8,337 bases of DNA from Hyphomicrobiales bacterium (GTDB lineage: Bacteria > Pseudomonadota > Alphaproteobacteria > Rhizobiales > Xanthobacteraceae): the NCBI GenBank assembly GCA_003164375.1, contig PLTE01000196.1, positions 14,519-22,855 on the forward strand, in the 5' to 3' direction. Positions 5,470 to 8,337 of this stretch are shown here, one piece after another (the first letter of the stretch is position 1; each line of letters opens with the position of its first letter). A program made the translations under genes and the position numbers. The notes beneath the pieces are model-generated. The model made no database searches. It was not told the DNA's origin and was given only the letters and a program-made list of their open reading frames with translations.

Positions 5470-5474
5470 TGGCG

Positions 5475-5490
5475 TGATCAATTCTGATCA
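5475..5490. repeat. Paired TGATCA palindromes after the glycine-rich gene
   Basis: TGATCA occurs at 5475-5480 and 5485-5490, separated by ATTC. The two can pair as a 6-bp stem. It lies 5 nt after a stop codon but has no T-run. It does not fit the FNR/FixK pattern. Confidence 0.5.
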
Positions 5491-5579
5491 GACTCCGCCG
5501 CATAAGCGCGTTTTAGTTCATCGGACTTTCGCCGGCATGCGAAACAGGCTTCACCCACCGGGGGCGAACGGAGTGTAGA

Positions 5580-5927
5580 ATGAGAGTCATATTGAGCGCT
5601 GTTGTCATCTTCGCCGCGCTTTTCTCGGTCGATGCGTCTGCCCAGAGCGCAAACCTGAGCGGTCGCTGGCAATGCATGGCGCTGTGTCTTGGTTCGCCCG
5701 GCGGCTACGCCTTCATCACGCAAAACGGCTGGGATCTCAACGTGCTCAACGACGTAGGCGAGCCATCGAGAGCATGGATCGATTATCCGGGCCATATCTG
5801 GCTAGCAAGAGCCAACCAAGGCGCAATTTTTTCGCCCGACGGGTTCACGCTTCAATTCGACCGCGGAACGATCTGGCAGCGGGCTCCTGACATGGTGCCA
5901 CCGTTACTTGCGCCGGTGCGAAGGTAG
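5580..5927 (+). CDS. Exported small conserved protein (115 aa), unknown function
   Basis: The ATG at 5580 has CGGAG 6 nt upstream, and the stop is TAG 5925-5927. Residues 1-21 are a signal peptide ending DASA, with cleavage before Gln22. The mature protein begins SANLSGRWQCMALC (23-36), with Cys32 and Cys36 close together, then GGYAFITQNGWDLNV (41-55), PSRAWIDYPGHIW (62-74) and a final strand FSPDGFTLQFDRGTIWQR (84-101). The pattern of short beta strands rich in Trp and Gly suggests a small lipocalin-like or META-like barrel, which is my guess from the sequence pattern. I recognise the LSGRWQC...ITQNGW...IDYPGHIW signature as a conserved hypothetical of Bradyrhizobium relatives. It is probably periplasmic. 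The gene is 110 nt after the glycine-rich gene, so it may have its own promoter. Confidence 0.78.
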   Translation: MRVILSAVVIFAALFSVDASAQSANLSGRWQCMALCLGSPGGYAFITQNGWDLNVLNDVGEPSRAWIDYPGHIWLARANQGAIFSPDGFTLQFDRGTIWQRAPDMVPPLLAPVRR

Positions 5928-6054
5928 ATTTTTGTCGCGTGCCGCCGACCCGCCGAATCTCAGTCGCGGCGACCAACCCGGGACGGGCTACGCAATTTAA
6001 CAGCGAGAACAGATCGGCCATCGGCCTCCCCGAACCGCATCGGCCATGCTCTCA

Positions 6055-7167
6055 CTATTGTGACGGCGTCCCCAATTCTCTCACCACTTCATCGCCCTTC
6101 ATCGACCACGTGACGATGTCCTTGCCATCCAATTTTTGCTTCGTGAGATCGACCATGCGAATTTCGCTGTTCTCATAGGAGCGGAAATAGAACCGCTTGG
6201 CCTTCAAATCGCTGGCACTGGTCCAGATCGTGTGATCGGCGACAATATTTCCGTGCGAGTCTTTTTCGGGCGCGCGTGAAGCGCCTTTGGGAATGTCGAA
6301 GTCATTGAGGATGTGAAACGCCTGCAGGATGGCGTCGTATCCGGTTTGCGAGGGCAACACCGACTGGCTGAAAGCGACGGCGCGCACGAACCGTGACGGC
6401 GGCGTGAAATCTCCAGGCAGTCCGAGCATTCCGGAGCCTTGGCCGAACGGCACGAGCGTGACGCTGCCCACCTTAACCGGCGGCAGGTCTTTGAGAGAAA
6501 AGTTCACGTAATTCCTCAGATTGGTCATTTGCCAATCGAAACCCGGAGAGTTGGTCATGACGCCCAACGGATTGTCGTAAATGTTGAGTTTGCCGTCGGT
6601 ATATTCAACGGCAATGCTCTTGCCGGTGGCATCGTGCACGACATAATGCGCCGGCGGAGAGAACTTCCACGCCTCAAGAACCACGCCGGGCACGACGATG
6701 TTCGCAAGATTGGCCCGCACTTCGTCGACATTCGCAAAATTCTCGAGGATGTAGGAGCCAAGCTCCCATGGCGCGACGGTCCTGTCCGCGTCGCTCGCGG
6801 CGTAGGGCTGATATTTCGCCGAGGTCGGGAAATAGAACAGCCCGACCGCAAGGCCGCGTTCGTTCAGCCCATCGATCAGGATCGGCATGCCCAGCGCATT
6901 GGCGCCCAGCGTTGCGTATTTCGAGGTCCACGTCTTGCCGGGTTTGCCGTCGGGCGTCGTTGCCGTGCGCGAATAGCCCCGCGGCACCATGATGACATTG
7001 GACTTCAGATCGATGCCGAACTCCAAAGTCCGGGCGTGAACGACGGTTCCGTCGACGGCAATGAGTTCGATTCCGGTACAGGCCTGAGCAAGCGATACAG
7101 CCACGAGTCCGAGCACCGCCGTTACGGCAAATATCTTCGATACGATGTTCCTTGATTGCGTTTTCAT
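6055..7167 (-). CDS. Exported choloylglycine hydrolase / penicillin V acylase family Ntn-hydrolase
   Basis: A linear-amide C-N hydrolase of the Ntn class (bile salt hydrolase/penicillin V acylase family), here exported. The ATG at 7167 has a strong GGAGG 5 nt upstream; the frame extends to 7215 but that part is unlikely to be translated. The protein is 370 aa. Residues 1-29 are a signal peptide ending LAQA. Cleavage there exposes Cys30 as the N-terminal nucleophile. R46 in ARTLEF corresponds to the conserved Arg, and Glu49 stands where many family members have Asp. N206 in MTNSPGF and R259/R262 in SRFVRA fit the oxyanion and substrate positions. Length is normal for the family. The substrate could be N-acyl amides such as acyl-homoserine lactones or phenylacetylated compounds; the sequence does not decide. 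It is transcribed alone and converges on the 5580 gene. Confidence 0.9.
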   Translation of the reverse strand: MKTQSRNIVSKIFAVTAVLGLVAVSLAQACTGIELIAVDGTVVHARTLEFGIDLKSNVIMVPRGYSRTATTPDGKPGKTWTSKYATLGANALGMPILIDGLNERGLAVGLFYFPTSAKYQPYAASDADRTVAPWELGSYILENFANVDEVRANLANIVVPGVVLEAWKFSPPAHYVVHDATGKSIAVEYTDGKLNIYDNPLGVMTNSPGFDWQMTNLRNYVNFSLKDLPPVKVGSVTLVPFGQGSGMLGLPGDFTPPSRFVRAVAFSQSVLPSQTGYDAILQAFHILNDFDIPKGASRAPEKDSHGNIVADHTIWTSASDLKAKRFYFRSYENSEIRMVDLTKQKLDGKDIVTWSMKGDEVVRELGTPSQ

Positions 7168-7636
7168 AGTATCCTCCATGTTCGGGCGGCGTCGACGCAT
7201 GCACCCGAAAACCAAATGCCCTGGCGCTTGTGTTGGACCGGGCCGCCGCGGTCCGTGTCTGGCGCGAATACGAAGCTTCGCAGTTTCCGCTATGCCCCGT
7301 TATCGGAGCAGCGGTGGCGTTCATTGCGCCTGAAGACATAACGGAAGCGCCGCCAACTTCGTCGATTCGCACAAGTGCGTATTTGCCGGTCAGGGTGAAT
7401 CAATTGCCGGCGATGCGTGATCGCATGTGCTTGCCGCGCCTGTGGCCGGCTCGCGCAGCAGGATTTGACCCAGGACGCCCGTCCCAACGACGGCCGCCAG
7501 TTTCCTACGGTCTTAATGCGCCCGTTGCGCCATCTTCAAAACGAATATGTGGGCTGCGGCGACTGTCACCGAGAAGCCGACTATTCCCAATTCTATGCTG
7601 CGCACGTGTTGCGGGGCATAGACCAAAGCCAGTGGA
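7168..7636. other. Long gap with no convincing gene
   Basis: These 469 nt hold open frames on both strands, none with a good ribosome site or recognisable protein. One plus-strand frame (7417-7752) contains a CGDCH string, which resembles a c-type heme motif. It also runs antisense through the gene at 7637-7843, so I do not call it. A minus-strand frame continues from 7372 into the hydrolase gene in another phase. GGACCG (7235-7240) and CGGTCC (7249-7254) form a 6-bp inverted repeat about 70 nt upstream of the hydrolase start. A decayed gene is possible. Confidence 0.4.
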
Positions 7637-7843
7637 TCAAGTACCAGCAGGCGATGCGGCTTCGCCAGCGTCGGGCGGCGACGAAACAAAGCTTGACCCT
7701 AACACCCTGTCACTCATCAACGCCGCTTGCGACCAAATGCAGGCAAGGTTGATGAGAGTCCGCTTCTCATTCTCGCTTGTGGTTTTGGAGGACTCGCGCA
7801 TGGCCTCCATAGCATACTGCCGAAACAGGTCTGCCTCACTCAT
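7637..7843 (-). CDS. Small helical protein (68 aa), unknown function
   Basis: The ATG at 7843 has a near-perfect AGGAGG (complement of 7849-7854) 5 nt upstream, and the stop is at 7637. Residues 4-44 (from ADLFRQYAMEAM to WSQAALMS) form an amphipathic helical hairpin candidate, followed by a flexible Ser/Pro/Ala-rich tail (50-68). It has no signal peptide or membrane segment. I recognise the LFRQYAMEAM...LACIWSQAA pattern as a short hypothetical protein common in Bradyrhizobium relatives, with unknown role. Residues 8-42 align without gaps to residues 13-47 of the protein at 4207-4386, sharing nine identical positions including Tyr-Ala, Thr-Ser, Asn and Trp. A pair of competing inverted repeats lies 48-75 nt upstream (7891-7918). 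Confidence 0.75.
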   Translation of the reverse strand: MSEADLFRQYAMEAMRESSKTTSENEKRTLINLACIWSQAALMSDRVLGSSFVSSPPDAGEAASPAGT

Positions 7844-7890
7844 GACAGCCTCCTGACTGGGGACCCCTTCTGGCGTCTCCCTAGCTTCTG

Positions 7891-7918
7891 AGTCTGGATC
7901 TGCTGGAACCGGCAGACT
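7891..7918. repeat. Two overlapping, mutually exclusive inverted repeats
   Basis: AGTCTG (7891-7896) pairs with CAGACT (7913-7918). TCTGCTGG (7899-7906) can pair with CCGGCAGA (7909-7916) through one G-T pair. The two stems share 7913-7916, so only one could form at a time. The inner one has only a two-base loop and is more believable as a DNA palindrome. The element lies upstream of the minus-strand gene starting at 7843. Confidence 0.45.
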
Positions 7919-8050
7919 GTATCCAAGTGCTCACCCGCTCAGCTTTTTTGAATTATCCCCCACCAATTGAATCTAACCCGCTCCCCCCATGCGGTCCGTG
8001 AGCCATTCACGACGGCCGAAGGGGTGTCCGGTATGCGCCTCACGTTATCC

Positions 8051-8075
8051 GGAACGATACGTCGACATGGCCGTT
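8051..8075 (+). promoter_or_regulatory. EcfG (general stress sigma factor) type promoter for the csbD-family gene
   Basis: GGAAC (8051-8055), a 16-nt spacer, and CGTT (8072-8075) match the GGAAC-N16/17-CGTT promoter of the alphaproteobacterial EcfG/PhyR general stress response. The start of transcription would be near 8083, about 25 nt before the ATG at 8109. Confidence 0.7.
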
Positions 8076-8108
8076 ATCTTAGAACGAACAAACAACGAGG
8101 AGACGGCA

Positions 8109-8282
8109 ATGGATAAAGATCGCATCAACGGGTCGGCAGAGCAGGCCAAGGGAGCCGTGAAGGAAACAGCAGGAAAACTGTTTGGCGACAAGAAACTGGA
8201 AACTGAAGGCAAGACCGACAAAGCCGCCGGCAGGGTGCAAAACGCAGTCGGCGGATTGAAAGATGCAGTGCGCGGCAAATAA
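8109..8282 (+). CDS. CsbD-family stress protein (57 aa)
   Basis: A small, highly charged cytoplasmic protein of the CsbD-like family, whose namesake in Bacillus subtilis belongs to the sigma-B general stress regulon; the molecular role is unknown. The ATG at 8109 has GAGGAG 6 nt upstream. The protein starts MDKDRINGSAEQAKGAVKET, continues with AGKLFGDKKLETEGK (21-35), and ends with the second helix KAAGRVQNAVGGLKDAVRG. These are the two Lys/Ala/Gly-rich repeats that define the family, and 57 residues is the usual length. A GGAAC-N16-CGTT promoter lies 33 nt before the start, placing it in the general stress regulon. The hydrophobic small protein starting at 8310 follows after 27 nt and is probably co-transcribed. 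Confidence 0.93.
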   Translation: MDKDRINGSAEQAKGAVKETAGKLFGDKKLETEGKTDKAAGRVQNAVGGLKDAVRGK

Positions 8283-8309
8283 GGCCAGCACCATCAATGG
8301 AGGCTTCCC

Positions 8310-8337
8310 ATGGAATTTATCCTGATTATCTTTGTAT
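8310..8337 (+). CDS. Start of a hydrophobic small protein (truncated by the window end)
   Basis: The ATG at 8310 has GGAGG (8299-8303) 6 nt upstream. The nine visible residues are MEFILIIFV, the beginning of a membrane segment. Short hydrophobic proteins such as the DUF3309 or DUF1328 types often follow csbD-like genes in this group, but nine residues cannot decide. The frame continues past the window, and the gene is 27 nt after the CsbD-family gene. Confidence 0.5.

Noticed and set aside
5475..5490. TGATCA pair as an FNR/FixK site
   Set aside because: The half-sites do not fit TTGAT-N4-ATCAA; it is better described as two TGATCA palindromes.
5378..5578. 66-codon frame overlapping the end of the glycine-rich gene
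   Set aside because: It is out of frame with a well-supported gene and has no ribosome site or protein-like composition.
6439..7155. 238-codon plus-strand frame inside the hydrolase region
   Set aside because: It is the antisense shadow of the hydrolase, whose catalytic motifs and signal peptide are clear.
7417..7752. Plus-strand frame with a CGDCH heme-like string
   Set aside because: It has only one CxxCH, no signal peptide and no Shine-Dalgarno, and it overlaps the opposite-strand gene at 7637. Chance is the simpler reading.
7230..7856. 208-codon open frame on the plus strand
   Set aside because: It lies antisense to the well-supported gene at 7637-7843, has no ribosome site, and its composition is that of GC-rich shadow frames.

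Overview
The window reads as an ordinary chromosomal stretch of a high-GC alphaproteobacterium, most likely a member of the Hyphomicrobiales related to Bradyrhizobium/Nitrobacteraceae or Xanthobacteraceae. That placement is an inference. It rests on GC-rich codon use, several short conserved proteins of a type I associate with that group, two promoters of the alphaproteobacterial EcfG stress type, and one perfect FixK/FNR-type box. I see no rRNA, tRNA, CRISPR array, insertion sequence, integrase or phage gene.

Layout, left half. The window opens inside a molybdopterin-binding large subunit of the xanthine/CO dehydrogenase family (1-918, 5' end missing). A perfect FNR/FixK-type box (976-989) then precedes a 40-residue membrane protein (1048-1170). 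Next come a periplasmic DsbA-like thiol-disulfide protein (1399-2115, +) and, convergent with it, a four-cysteine zinc-ribbon protein (2158-2373, -). An almost geneless gap with an orphan terminator-like hairpin follows. A second small zinc-ribbon protein (2729-2935) sits 4 nt upstream of a transglutaminase-like protein (2940-3752).

Layout, right half. Two small cytoplasmic proteins lie on the minus strand (3805-4062 and 4207-4386). The first has its own EcfG-type promoter just past a terminator-like hairpin of the second. Three small exported proteins of unknown function follow on the plus strand (4709-5086, 5194-5469, 5580-5927). An exported Ntn-hydrolase of the choloylglycine hydrolase/penicillin V acylase family (6055-7167, -) converges on them. 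About 470 nt without a convincing gene separate its start from another small helical protein (7637-7843, -). The window closes with a CsbD-family stress gene (8109-8282) behind a clear EcfG-type promoter, and the first codons of a hydrophobic small protein (8310 onward).

How it fits together. There is no single large operon. The genes look like independently regulated stress, envelope and redox functions: general stress (two EcfG sites), low oxygen (FixK/FNR box), periplasmic disulfide chemistry, and exported small proteins. I do not find a convincing new multi-gene system. The most useful observations are the regulatory sites tied to uncharacterised small genes, a pair of short proteins that align without gaps, and a transglutaminase-like protein lacking the usual His-Ala-Trp histidine.
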